From Duganella margarita (lineage in GTDB: Bacteria > Pseudomonadota > Gammaproteobacteria > Burkholderiales > Burkholderiaceae_D): a stretch of DNA of 64,000 nt. Positions 16,101 through 23,739 of this stretch are shown here, piece by piece. The first letter of the stretch is position 1; every line of letters begins with the position of its first letter. Location of the stretch: the NCBI RefSeq assembly GCF_009857535.1, contig NZ_WWCS01000011.1, forward strand, positions 155,196-219,195, written 5' to 3'. The notes beneath the pieces are model-generated. The model saw nothing but the letters and a program-made list of their open reading frames with translations. It did not search any database and had not been told where the DNA came from. The position numbers and the translations under genes are program-made.

Positions 16101-17098
16101 TTGCGGTAATCGTGCAGCCGACCGAAACGGAAATTAACAAGGTATGGGCGGCGCAGGTGCTGCAGCCGTTCCGCCAGTCGCTGGCCACCAAGTACCCGTT
16201 CGCCACCGAATCGAAGGCGGAAGCCAGCAATGCCGAAATCGGCGCGGTGTTTGGTCCGGAAGGCGCGATCGCCAAGTTCTTCGACTCCACGCTTGGTCCG
16301 CTGGTGGTGCGCCGTGGCGATACGGTCAGCGCCCGCACCTGGGCCAATATGGGCATCAATCTGGCGCCGCCAGTGGTGGCCAGCTTCCCTGGGTGGGTAG
16401 CGCCGCTGGCCGCCAACGGCGTAGCCAACGCGGCCGCATCCAGCGGTGGCGAAGGCCAGACCAACTTCGACCTGCAGGCGCTGGGCGCCGTCAGCGCCAC
16501 CGAGTTCACCATCGAGATCGATGGCCAGGCCTTGCGCTGGCGCGGCCAGCCGCAGCCCTGGGTGCACATGACGTGGCCGAATCCGGCCGGTGTGCCCGGT
16601 GCGAAGATTACCGCCATCACACCGGAGGGTCGCAGCATTGTGGTGTTCAACGAGCCGGGTCACTTCGGCCTGAAGAAAATGATCGATGCAGCCAAGCGCA
16701 AACGCAAGGACAACGGCGCGTTTGAACTGACCTGGGATAATTCCGGCGTGTCGGTAACCGCCAACCTGAAGATCGGCGCAAGCACGCCGGCACCAGTGCA
16801 GGCGCAAGCTGCCGCGCCTTCCACGGCGGGCTTCAAGCGCCTGCGCCTGCCGGATACCGTGACCGCGCCAGCGCCGGCGCCAACGTCGGCCACCGCTGAT
16901 GCACCCGCCGCAGCTGCCGCCAAGCCAGGCGCTCCAGCCGGTGCCGTGACGCCAGCGGCGCCGGGCGCGCCTGTCACGCCAGGCGCCCCTGGTACGCCGG
17001 CTGCGCCAGCACCGGGCCGCGCACCTGCACCGGTGCCAGCCACCATGCCGGCGCCGCAGCCCGGCACCGTCATCCGCACTGCAGGAGCCCAGCCATGA
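13103..17098 (+). CDS. tssM: TssM (IcmF) inner-membrane T6SS core component
   Basis: This 1331-residue protein is the large TssM subunit of the envelope-spanning complex. It has two N-terminal transmembrane helices (about 17-35 and 40-57), a cytoplasmic NTPase-like domain with Walker A GNPAAGKST (130-138) and a downstream GILLDTAGRYSV, a third helix (about 438-460) and a long periplasmic domain. The last ~100 residues are an Ala/Pro-rich tail, unusual in length and probably disordered. The gene is 25 bp after the upstream gene and overlaps tagF by 4 bp. It is expected to partner with TssL at 30753-31517. Confidence 0.97.
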   Translation: MMQKFWLFLTQRRTLIVIGWLAFAALLFLAGALLQWPSSVPWIVLAIALAFGAIVWYWRYRKTQRAAGKLGDMLEQQASKPVKVDPAQRQETEALRTRMLDAIGTIKNSKLGQTSGNAALYELPWYMIIGNPAAGKSTAVASSGLQFPFADSKIVQGVGGTRNCDWFFTTDGILLDTAGRYSVVDEDRGEWFGFLDLLKKYRKKAPINGIIIAVSVAELTRNRPEFAINLAKNLRQRVQELTERLEVHAPVYVLFTKADLITGFNEFFQDAERGERDKVWGATLPYSRSTGSEEVLNQFDARFDELYEGLKDQSAANMALQWRERMPPGVFTFPLEFSSIKPALRTFIATLFEENPFQFKPVFRGFYFTSALQEGETVSASSQRVAQRFDLQLKPAEHEAAHQQQGYFLLNLFRKVIFADKDLVSQYASPAKTRMRYVAFFAATALAGLALAGWSWSYMNNRQLVANVQADLDQAIKVQEKSMDLQSRFAALEILQDRIEQLDKYEESRPMSLSFGLYQGTLLDRKLREEYFNGVREVMLKPVGQTLEAFLAEVNSGAANLQPMARPLTASGSGGNTAPANATQAEAAAAINNSAQQFKDASPTDAEDAYNALKTYLMLGDKSRAEAGHLNDQLTRFWRVWLDTNRGTMSREQMIRSAERMISFYLAQINDTSWPQIDTRLALVDQTRDNLRRVVRGMPARERVYADVKARAATRFPAVTVAAIVGDQDKELVLGSYAVPGSFTRAAWQGFVQDAFREAANRELQSADWVLKTSSKDDLTLEGSPEQIQKSLVDLYKNDYAREWQKFVQGVTVRDLANFDQAASAMNRLGDPQNSPLNKLMNSVYEQTSWDNPSLIDAGLQRAQRGVSGWFKETILRQKPSQLNINVGSGGVQNAALPLGPVGREFSGVARLVVAKDQGASLMRGYMEQLSKLRGRFNQIKNQGDPGPGAKQLMQQTLDGNGSELAEALKYVDEQMLTGMTDAQKTAIRPLLVRPLIQTFAVIVQPTETEINKVWAAQVLQPFRQSLATKYPFATESKAEASNAEIGAVFGPEGAIAKFFDSTLGPLVVRRGDTVSARTWANMGINLAPPVVASFPGWVAPLAANGVANAAASSGGEGQTNFDLQALGAVSATEFTIEIDGQALRWRGQPQPWVHMTWPNPAGVPGAKITAITPEGRSIVVFNEPGHFGLKKMIDAAKRKRKDNGAFELTWDNSGVSVTANLKIGASTPAPVQAQAAAPSTAGFKRLRLPDTVTAPAPAPTSATADAPAAAAAKPGAPAGAVTPAAPGAPVTPGAPGTPAAPAPGRAPAPVPATMPAPQPGTVIRTAGAQP

Positions 17099-18081
17099 GT
17101 CGCGGCGCCACCATTGCCCACATCGGCTACTTCGGCAAGGTGCCGGGACGCGGCGACTTCGTCAAAGGCGGCGACAGCCCGGCCCTGATCAAGGTGCTCG
17201 ACGACTGGCTCGCCCAGGCCATGGATTTGATGAGCACCGACGCGCGGTGGAAGCTGAACTACGACGCCGTCGCGCCGCTGCACTTCGCCTTCGTCGGCCC
17301 GCGCCGCCGTCACGCGATTGCCGGCCATATCGTCGCCAGCAGCGACCAGTCGTCGCGCCGTTTCCCGTTCCTGATGACCAGCAGCGTGGAAGTCGCCGAC
17401 CCGGCCACCTTTGTGCAAACCGCGCCGCTGGTGTTCAACCGCCTGTGGACCCGGCTGGCGACGCTGAGCAGCGGCGTGGTCGCCGCCAGCGATCCCACCA
17501 CGCCACTGCAGATGGCGGCCGCCGAAGCGATCGAACTCGATCTGCGCAGTGCCGCCTACCAGGCCACGTTCGAGGACTTTCTGGAACTGCAAACCATCGG
17601 CGGCCTCGATACGCTGCTATCGCAGGCCGGCTTCCGTGGCTCATCGCGCCAGGTGCTGCTGGCGCTCGGCATGCTGCTGCAACCGGTGATGGCCAGCAGT
17701 TCCAGCCGGCTGGATAAAACCCTGCTGCTGCCGCTGCCGCAAGATCCGATGTACCGCAACCTCGTCGCCGCCTTCTGGCTGCACCTGATTACGCCGTTCC
17801 TGGCGCGCGCGGACTTTGAACTGGCGCTGTTCCTCACGCGCCAGCGCGAACAGCCGGTGCTGCTGGTCGGCTTTAGCGGCGCCTCGCCGGCTACACTGCA
17901 CGGCATCATGGACCCGCAGGCCGCGCAGGAACAGCAGATCGCGTTTGAACAACTGGACTGGGTGGAAGAACAGGCTGACAGCGACTACGCCGTCAAGAAA
18001 CTGTCCACCTATCTGTCGCAGCCCTCCCTGTCACTCAAGTCCGCGCTGGAGTCGGTCAGCACGGCGTTTATCGGAACCTAG
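17095..18081 (+). CDS. tagF: TagF, T6SS post-translational regulator
   Basis: This 328-residue protein has the characteristic N-terminus IGYFGKVPGRGDFVKGG and LDDWLAQAM of the TagF family. In Pseudomonas and others TagF represses T6SS assembly post-translationally, sometimes through Fha. No PpkA, PppA or Fha gene is in this window, so the input signal here is unknown. It is coupled to tssM by a 4-bp ATGA overlap and precedes the OmpA-family gene. Confidence 0.93.
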   Translation: MSRGATIAHIGYFGKVPGRGDFVKGGDSPALIKVLDDWLAQAMDLMSTDARWKLNYDAVAPLHFAFVGPRRRHAIAGHIVASSDQSSRRFPFLMTSSVEVADPATFVQTAPLVFNRLWTRLATLSSGVVAASDPTTPLQMAAAEAIELDLRSAAYQATFEDFLELQTIGGLDTLLSQAGFRGSSRQVLLALGMLLQPVMASSSSRLDKTLLLPLPQDPMYRNLVAAFWLHLITPFLARADFELALFLTRQREQPVLLVGFSGASPATLHGIMDPQAAQEQQIAFEQLDWVEEQADSDYAVKKLSTYLSQPSLSLKSALESVSTAFIGT

Positions 18082-18085
18082 AATC

Positions 18086-18850
18086 ATGCGTACTCTTTTA
18101 TTTACAAGCCTGATGCTGGCCGCCGGCGCCACTTTCGCGCAGGCCAACGTGGTGCAACCGGGCCAGGTGCTGGCCGCCGGCACCCTGCCAGATGAAGCCA
18201 GCAAGGCCGCCGTGCTGGCCAAGCTGCGCGAAGTCTATGGCGCCGACAAGGTGGTCGACCAGATCTCGATCGACAAGGTGGCCACGCCGGCGAACTGGAA
18301 CCAGTATGTGCAAAAGTTGCTGACGCCGGACCTGAAGCAGATCAGCCGCGGCCAGTTGAAGATCGACGGCAGCACCGTCAGCCTGCGCGGGGAAGTCGGC
18401 AACGAGGCGGTGCGCCAGCGCATCGCCAGCAATATCGCCACCAACCTGAATCCGACCTACACCGTCAATAACGGCTTGCGCGTATCGGCCGCCGACCAGG
18501 GCGTGCTGGATAGCGCGCTGGCCAACCGTATCATCGAATTCGAAAGCGGCAAGGCCGAGCTGACGCCGGCCGGCAAGGCGATTCTGGACGAGATGGTAGT
18601 AGCCCTGCGCAAGCTCGATAAGCGCAAGGTCGATATCATCGGCCACACCGACAGCGCCGGGCTGCGCGCTACCAACCAGGGACTGAGCCAGGCGCGCGCA
18701 GAGGCGGTCAAGGCCTACCTGGCCAGCCATGGCATCAATGGCGAACTGCTGACGGCCAGCGGCCAGGGGCCGGACCGTCCGATCGCCAGCAACGACACGG
18801 CCGAAGGCCGCCAGCGCAACCGCCGTATCGAATTCCGTATGGCGCAGTAA
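18086..18850 (+). CDS. OmpA-family peptidoglycan-binding protein of the T6SS
   Basis: This 254-residue protein has a Sec signal peptide (MRTLLFTSLMLAAGATFAQA), a central region resembling a BON-type module and a C-terminal OmpA domain (IIGHTDSAG, NQGLSQARAEAVKAYL, ASNDTAEGRQRNRRIEF). The TssL encoded elsewhere in the window has no peptidoglycan-binding extension, so this protein probably anchors the complex to the cell wall in trans, as TagL/TagN-type proteins do. The start is ATG 18086, four bases after the tagF stop. A longer in-frame opening upstream lies inside tagF and is rejected. Confidence 0.9.
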   Translation: MRTLLFTSLMLAAGATFAQANVVQPGQVLAAGTLPDEASKAAVLAKLREVYGADKVVDQISIDKVATPANWNQYVQKLLTPDLKQISRGQLKIDGSTVSLRGEVGNEAVRQRIASNIATNLNPTYTVNNGLRVSAADQGVLDSALANRIIEFESGKAELTPAGKAILDEMVVALRKLDKRKVDIIGHTDSAGLRATNQGLSQARAEAVKAYLASHGINGELLTASGQGPDRPIASNDTAEGRQRNRRIEFRMAQ

Positions 18851-18860
18851 AGAGGACACC

Positions 18861-19901
18861 ATGTATTCCGCACAAGAGCTTTTAGAACCAATCTCCGATA
18901 GCCAGCCTGCCGGCGGCGATCTGTCGTTTTCACCTGAACTGGACGCGATTGCGCAGGCGCGCAAGTTTGACGACCCATCGCTCGATCAGGGCGAATGGGT
19001 GACTGAATTGAAGGAGGCCGACTGGCCTTTCGTGGTGGAGCGCTGCGCGCATCTGCTAAAGACCGCCAGCAAGGATCTGCGACTGGCCGTATGGCTGACC
19101 GAAGCCGGCGCGCGCGTGCACCATCTGCGCGGTTTGGGCGAAGGCTATCTGCTGCTGGCCGGCTTGTGCGACCAGTATTGGGACAAGGGTCTGTATCCGT
19201 CGGCGGAAGACGGCGATAACGATCAGCGTACTGGCAATTTGAGCTGGATTTTGTCCCGCACTCCGGCACTGGTGCGCGAGATCGGCTTGACCGAGAACGG
19301 CGATTATTCGACCGTTGATTTTGAATCGGCACGCAAGCGTGCGGGCAGTGGCAATGAGGAACAGCAGAACCGCGCGCCAAAGCTGGCGGACATGGAAACG
19401 GCCAAGCGCAATAATTCGGCACGATTTGCCACGGCGTTCCGCGCGGATGCACAGTTTTGCATCGAGGCGCTGGAGCAGCTGGAACGCGTTGCCGATGCGC
19501 GTCTTGGCAACGACAGCCCCGGATTCTCGTCAGCGCGCGATGCAGTGAAAGCGATGCTGCATGCGATGCCGGCACCGGCCGGCGCCTCGGAAGAAGCGCC
19601 GGAGCTGGCGTCGCCGGCGCAAGAGGAGGAAGTGATGGAAGAAGCCACTGGGGCGGTGGCAGCGGACGTGGCGCCTACCCGGCCGGGCGTGATCGGCAAC
19701 CGCGCGCAGGCCGTGGCGCAACTGCGCGCTGTGGCGGAATTCTTCCGCCGCACCGAACCCCACAGCCCGGCCTCCTACTTTGCCGAAAAAGCTGCACAAG
19801 CGGCCCTGCAAGACCTGCACACCTGGCTGCGCACCGTCGTCAAAGACGAAGCCTCGCTGGCCCATATCGAAGAACTGCTCGGCGTGCCGCGCGCAGAATA
19901 A
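18861..19901 (+). CDS. tssA: TssA, T6SS baseplate/sheath cap protein
   Basis: This 346-residue protein begins with an ImpA_N domain (MYSAQELLEPISDSQPAGGDLSFSPELDAI) and the typical VWLTEAGARVHHLRGLGEGYLLLAGLCDQYWD. A central acidic Ala-rich linker (EEEVMEEATGAVAAD) is followed by a compact C-terminal domain (RAQAVAQLRAVAEFFRRTEPHSPASYFAEKAA...HTWLRTVVKDE). TssA proteins coordinate sheath and tube polymerisation. It is the last gene of the tagX-tssM unit, and a REP-like hairpin pair follows directly, facing the convergent clpV gene. Confidence 0.94.
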   Translation: MYSAQELLEPISDSQPAGGDLSFSPELDAIAQARKFDDPSLDQGEWVTELKEADWPFVVERCAHLLKTASKDLRLAVWLTEAGARVHHLRGLGEGYLLLAGLCDQYWDKGLYPSAEDGDNDQRTGNLSWILSRTPALVREIGLTENGDYSTVDFESARKRAGSGNEEQQNRAPKLADMETAKRNNSARFATAFRADAQFCIEALEQLERVADARLGNDSPGFSSARDAVKAMLHAMPAPAGASEEAPELASPAQEEEVMEEATGAVAADVAPTRPGVIGNRAQAVAQLRAVAEFFRRTEPHSPASYFAEKAAQAALQDLHTWLRTVVKDEASLAHIEELLGVPRAE

Positions 19902-19964
19902 CGTCGTTCCCGCGCACGCGGGAACCCAAGCTGAGTATGGATTCCCGCTTTCGCGGGAATGACG
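19902..19964. repeat. REP-like double hairpin between convergent tssA and clpV
   Basis: There are two short hairpins in head-to-head arrangement. TTCCCGCG-CA-CGCGGGAA spans 19907-19924, and ATTCCCGC-TTTC-GCGGGAAT spans 19941-19960. The outer flanks CGTCG and TGACG also pair. A related, partly degenerate unit lies at 43001-43070. The location in a convergent intergenic gap suggests it doubles as a transcription barrier or terminator. Confidence 0.7.
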
Positions 19965-19967
19965 CGC

Positions 19968-22643
19968 TTACTTCACCGTATATTTAAACTGCCCCTGCTT
20001 GTTGGCGCTGACCTTGATCTTGGCGATCGCCGCGCCTTCCGCCATGCGGGCCAGTACCGATTCCGCAATCTCCGGCAGCAGCGTGCCATTCAGGATATTG
20101 TCCACGTTACGCGCGCCGGAATCGACTTCCGTGCAACGCGCCAGCACTGCTTCCACCAGCGCCTCATCGTAGCTGAACTCCGCCTTGTGATTGGCGGCGA
20201 TGCGGCGTTCGATCTTGCCCAGTTTGAGCTTGATGATATCGACCAGCACGTCGTCCGGAATCGGATAGAACGGAATCACCTTCAAACGGCCCAGGAACGC
20301 AGGCTTGAACTGCTTCATCAGCGCAGGGCGAATCAGCTGTTCCAATTCCTCTACCGACGGCAGCTCTTCCGGCGACTTGTTCAGGCAAGCCTGCATCATC
20401 GCGCCCGACGCCACGTTGGAAGTCAGGATGATGATGGTGTTGCGGAAGTCGATCTCGCGGCCTTCCGCGTCGTCCATCACACCCTTGTCGAACACCTGGA
20501 AGAACAGCTCCATCACGTCCGGATGCGCCTTCTCCACTTCATCCAGCAGCACCACGCTGTAGGGATTGCGGCGCACGGCTTCGGTCAGCACGCCGCCTTC
20601 TCCATAGCCGACATAGCCCGGCGGCGAACCTTTCAGCCCGGAGACGCTATGCGCTTCCTGGTACTCGCTCATGTTGATGGTGATGAGTTTGCGCTCGCCG
20701 CCATACAGCGCATCGGCCAGCGCCAGCGCGGTCTCGGTCTTGCCGATGCCCGATGGGCCGACGAACAGGAACACGCCTTTCGGTTTGTTCGGGTCATCCA
20801 GATTAGCGCGCGAAGTGCGCACGCGCTGCGCCACCGCTTCGATGGCATGCGGCTGGCCCAGCACGCGCTGCTCCAGATTTTCCTTCAGGCGCAGCACGGT
20901 CTTGATCTCGTCCTTGACCATTTTGCCAAGCGGGATGCCAGTCCAGCCGGCGACGATTTCCGCCACCACGTGGCCGTCCACCTGCACCGGCACCATTGGC
21001 GTTTCGCCTTGCAGCGCGCGCAGCTCGGCCACCATGGCCTGGATGTCGCGCGCCTGGCCGCCCTCGCCCGTCGCAGCCTGATCGCCGGTCGCCGCAGGCG
21101 CCGCAGATGCGGCGCGCGCCTCGATGATCTTGGCCGTCAGCGCCTTTTCTTTTTCCCAGCGCTCGGACAAGGACTTGTGCTGCTCGTCCGCCGCCGCGCG
21201 CGATTCGCGCAATTCCTTCAGGCGCGCAGCCGCATCGGCGCCGCCTTCACCCTGCTCGCGTTCCAGCGCGGTCGCCTCGGCATCGATACGCTCAATCTTG
21301 CGCGCCAGGTTTTCAATCAGCGCCGGCGTGGCATTCTGTCCCAGTGCCACCTTGGCGCAGGCGGTATCCAGCACACTGATTGCCTTGTCCGGCAGCTGGC
21401 GGCCCATGATATAGCGATGCGACAAGCGTACCGCCTCGGTGATCGCCTCGTCGTACACGCGCACGCCGAAGTGCTTCTCCATCAACGGCGCCATCCCGCG
21501 CAACATGGCGCAAGCCAGTTCCTCGCTCGGTTCTTCCACCTTGACCACCTGGAAGCGCCGCGCCAGTGCCGCATCCTTTTCAAAATACTTCTTGTACTCG
21601 CCCCAGGTGGTGGCGGCGATGGTGCGCAACTCGCCGCGTGCCAGGGCTGGCTTCAGCAGGTTGGCGGCATCGTTCTGGCCGGCCGTGCCGCCGGCGCCGA
21701 TCATGGTGTGCGCCTCGTCGATAAACAGGATGATGGCGTGCGGGCTTTTCTTCACCTCGTCGATGACATTCTTCAGGCGATTTTCAAACTCGCCCTTGAC
21801 GCTGGCGCCAGCTTGCAGCAGGCCCATATCCAGCGTGTGAATCTCCACGCCTTTCAGCACATCTGGCACGTCGTTCTGCGCGATGCGCAGCGCCAGCCCT
21901 TCCACCACGGCGGTCTTGCCGACGCCGGCCTCGCCGGTCAGGATAGGATTATTCTGGCGGCGGCGCATCAGGATATCGATGGCCTGGCGGATTTCCAGAT
22001 CGCGGCCGATCACCGGATCGACCTTGCCATCGCGCGCGCGCTGCGTAAGGTTGGTGGTGAACTGGTCCAGCGCCGGCGTCTTGCTGGCCGCGCGGGCTTG
22101 CAGGTCGCCGACCGGGTCGCCCCCTTCATCCGTTGCGGCAGCCGGACGCGCCACCGGCGTCTCTTCCGAGCCGGCAGTGATCTTGTCCAGATTGTGCTTG
22201 ATCTGTTCCAGGTCGAAGCGGGCGAACAGCTTCGAGCTGCGCGCCGCCAGTTGCGACAGTTCGGTGTCGGTCAACAGCGCCTGCAGCAGATGACCGCTGC
22301 GGATCTGCGCGTGCGCATCGTCCTGCAAATCCAGCGACGCGATCAGCCACGCGTTCTCAAACAGTTTAGGCAGGCGCGCGGAAAACACCGGCGTGCGCGT
22401 ATTGCCGTTCTTGAAGCGGCCCACTTCCGCGCGCAGGTCCGCCTCCAGCTGGGTGATGCTGATGTCGCTCTGGCGCGCAATCAGCGCCAGGTCGCTCTTG
22501 GGCTGCTCCAGCAAGGCCAGGAACAGGTGTTCGACGTCCACTTCATACTGGCCGAGCGACACGCACAGGCTGGCCGCGCGCGTGGCGGCGGCGCGGCTGG
22601 TGTCATTCAATTTGCTGATCAGCGTTTTCAGGTTGATGCTCAT
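19968..22643 (-). CDS. clpV: ClpV (TssH), sheath-disassembly AAA+ ATPase
   Basis: This 891-residue ClpV recycles the contracted TssBC sheath. It has a Clp N-domain at about 1-150, first Walker A GEAGVGKT (237-244) with FIDEAHT, a middle coiled-coil insert (about 400-530) and second Walker A GPSGIGKT (629-636) with VVLLDEVEKAHPDV. The start is ATG 22643 (MSINLKTLISKLND), preceded by AAAGGA. Longer upstream reading would run into tssG. It is the last gene of the tssBC-hcp-tssEFG-clpV unit, 13 bp after tssG. Confidence 0.97.
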   Translation of the reverse strand: MSINLKTLISKLNDTSRAAATRAASLCVSLGQYEVDVEHLFLALLEQPKSDLALIARQSDISITQLEADLRAEVGRFKNGNTRTPVFSARLPKLFENAWLIASLDLQDDAHAQIRSGHLLQALLTDTELSQLAARSSKLFARFDLEQIKHNLDKITAGSEETPVARPAAATDEGGDPVGDLQARAASKTPALDQFTTNLTQRARDGKVDPVIGRDLEIRQAIDILMRRRQNNPILTGEAGVGKTAVVEGLALRIAQNDVPDVLKGVEIHTLDMGLLQAGASVKGEFENRLKNVIDEVKKSPHAIILFIDEAHTMIGAGGTAGQNDAANLLKPALARGELRTIAATTWGEYKKYFEKDAALARRFQVVKVEEPSEELACAMLRGMAPLMEKHFGVRVYDEAITEAVRLSHRYIMGRQLPDKAISVLDTACAKVALGQNATPALIENLARKIERIDAEATALEREQGEGGADAAARLKELRESRAAADEQHKSLSERWEKEKALTAKIIEARAASAAPAATGDQAATGEGGQARDIQAMVAELRALQGETPMVPVQVDGHVVAEIVAGWTGIPLGKMVKDEIKTVLRLKENLEQRVLGQPHAIEAVAQRVRTSRANLDDPNKPKGVFLFVGPSGIGKTETALALADALYGGERKLITINMSEYQEAHSVSGLKGSPPGYVGYGEGGVLTEAVRRNPYSVVLLDEVEKAHPDVMELFFQVFDKGVMDDAEGREIDFRNTIIILTSNVASGAMMQACLNKSPEELPSVEELEQLIRPALMKQFKPAFLGRLKVIPFYPIPDDVLVDIIKLKLGKIERRIAANHKAEFSYDEALVEAVLARCTEVDSGARNVDNILNGTLLPEIAESVLARMAEGAAIAKIKVSANKQGQFKYTVK

Positions 22644-22656
22644 TTTGTTGTCCTTT

Positions 22657-23739
22657 TTATGATGTGTGTATCTCGTAGCGGACATCGCTGCGGTCGTGCT
22701 GCTGCGCCTCTGTGACCAGGAAACTGTCCCAGCCCAGGCGCCCGCCGCTGCGTTCATCGTCCAGTCGCGCGCCTTGAACATCTTCGGCGCGCAGCACCAG
22801 CTGCACTTCATATTCCAGCGCCAGGCCGGTGAACATGGTGACCATGCTCTCCAGCGCGCGCGCCGCTTTACCGCCGGGCAGAAAGGATTCGTAGCCTTCC
22901 AGGTCCAGCGGCCCCACCACCAGCCGCATGCGCAGGTCGCGCTGCCACACGCGCGCCCCCGCCATCGCGCCGCCCCCCAGAACGGCGTTGGTCATGCCCA
23001 GCATGGTCTGCTGGCCGGCCGGCACGTCGTACCATGCGCCGATAAACTGCTCGATGCGTATCGACTGGCAAAAATACTCCGACAGCACACGTGCGATCTG
23101 CACCGCAGATGCAGGACGCTGGCGGATGGCGGTGGAAAAATACGCCATCGATTCATCCAGCACGCCATCGCCGCCATCCGACAGGCGACGCCGCAATGAC
23201 GGACTATGCATGCCGGCCAGCGACAGCAGCAGCGGCAGGAATTCATCCTTGCCATGAATCTGGTACTTCAGCTCCAGCCGGTACTTGCGCCACGCTTCAT
23301 AGAACAGCGCCAGCGCGCGGTTGGAAAACGTATCCAGAAACGCGCGCGGCCCCTCATCCTTCTGGTACAGCGCATGGGCGGCGATGCGCTCGGTGTAATG
23401 CGCCGGCAGCGTGCCGCTATTGCCCAGAAAGCCCATGAACGCGGGCGTGATGCGGATGTAGCGTAGCTGCGCACTTTTCAGCGCTTCGCCCAGGCTGCGG
23501 GCGTCGGTCGCCATGTCGCGCGGCTCCGGCTGCAGCGATTCCAGCTGGCTGGCAGGGAAAGCGAGCGAGGTCGAATTCTGGAAGCGCAGGAAATTGGCCA
23601 CTGCGCCATCCTGCGGCGCGCCATGCTTCTTGAGCCACAGCTCCAGCATGCGCACCGCCTGGAAGTATTCGAAACGGTATGGCTGCGCGAACAGCCGCTC
23701 GATTACAGCAGGCTCAAATCGCCGCTTCGTGGCAAGCAT
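22657..23739 (-). CDS. tssG: TssG, T6SS baseplate component
   Basis: This 360-residue TssG (ImpH/VasB) forms the baseplate wedge with TssF, TssE and TssK. Recognisable parts are the N-terminal RFEYFQAVRMLELWLKKHG, the middle FLGNSGTLPAHYTERIA and YFCQSIRIEQFIGAWYDVP. It overlaps the upstream tssF by 37 bp, indicating translational coupling. No disruption was seen. Confidence 0.95.
   Translation of the reverse strand: MLATKRRFEPAVIERLFAQPYRFEYFQAVRMLELWLKKHGAPQDGAVANFLRFQNSTSLAFPASQLESLQPEPRDMATDARSLGEALKSAQLRYIRITPAFMGFLGNSGTLPAHYTERIAAHALYQKDEGPRAFLDTFSNRALALFYEAWRKYRLELKYQIHGKDEFLPLLLSLAGMHSPSLRRRLSDGGDGVLDESMAYFSTAIRQRPASAVQIARVLSEYFCQSIRIEQFIGAWYDVPAGQQTMLGMTNAVLGGGAMAGARVWQRDLRMRLVVGPLDLEGYESFLPGGKAARALESMVTMFTGLALEYEVQLVLRAEDVQGARLDDERSGGRLGWDSFLVTEAQQHDRSDVRYEIHTS

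Noticed and set aside
13199..16807. Long minus-strand open frame (1202 codons) antisense to tssM
   Set aside because: Shadow of tssM. No recognisable domain, and the plus strand has all TssM landmarks.
19959..22715. Long plus-strand open frame antisense to clpV
   Set aside because: Shadow of the ClpV coding frame. Ala/Arg/Gln-rich translation without motifs.
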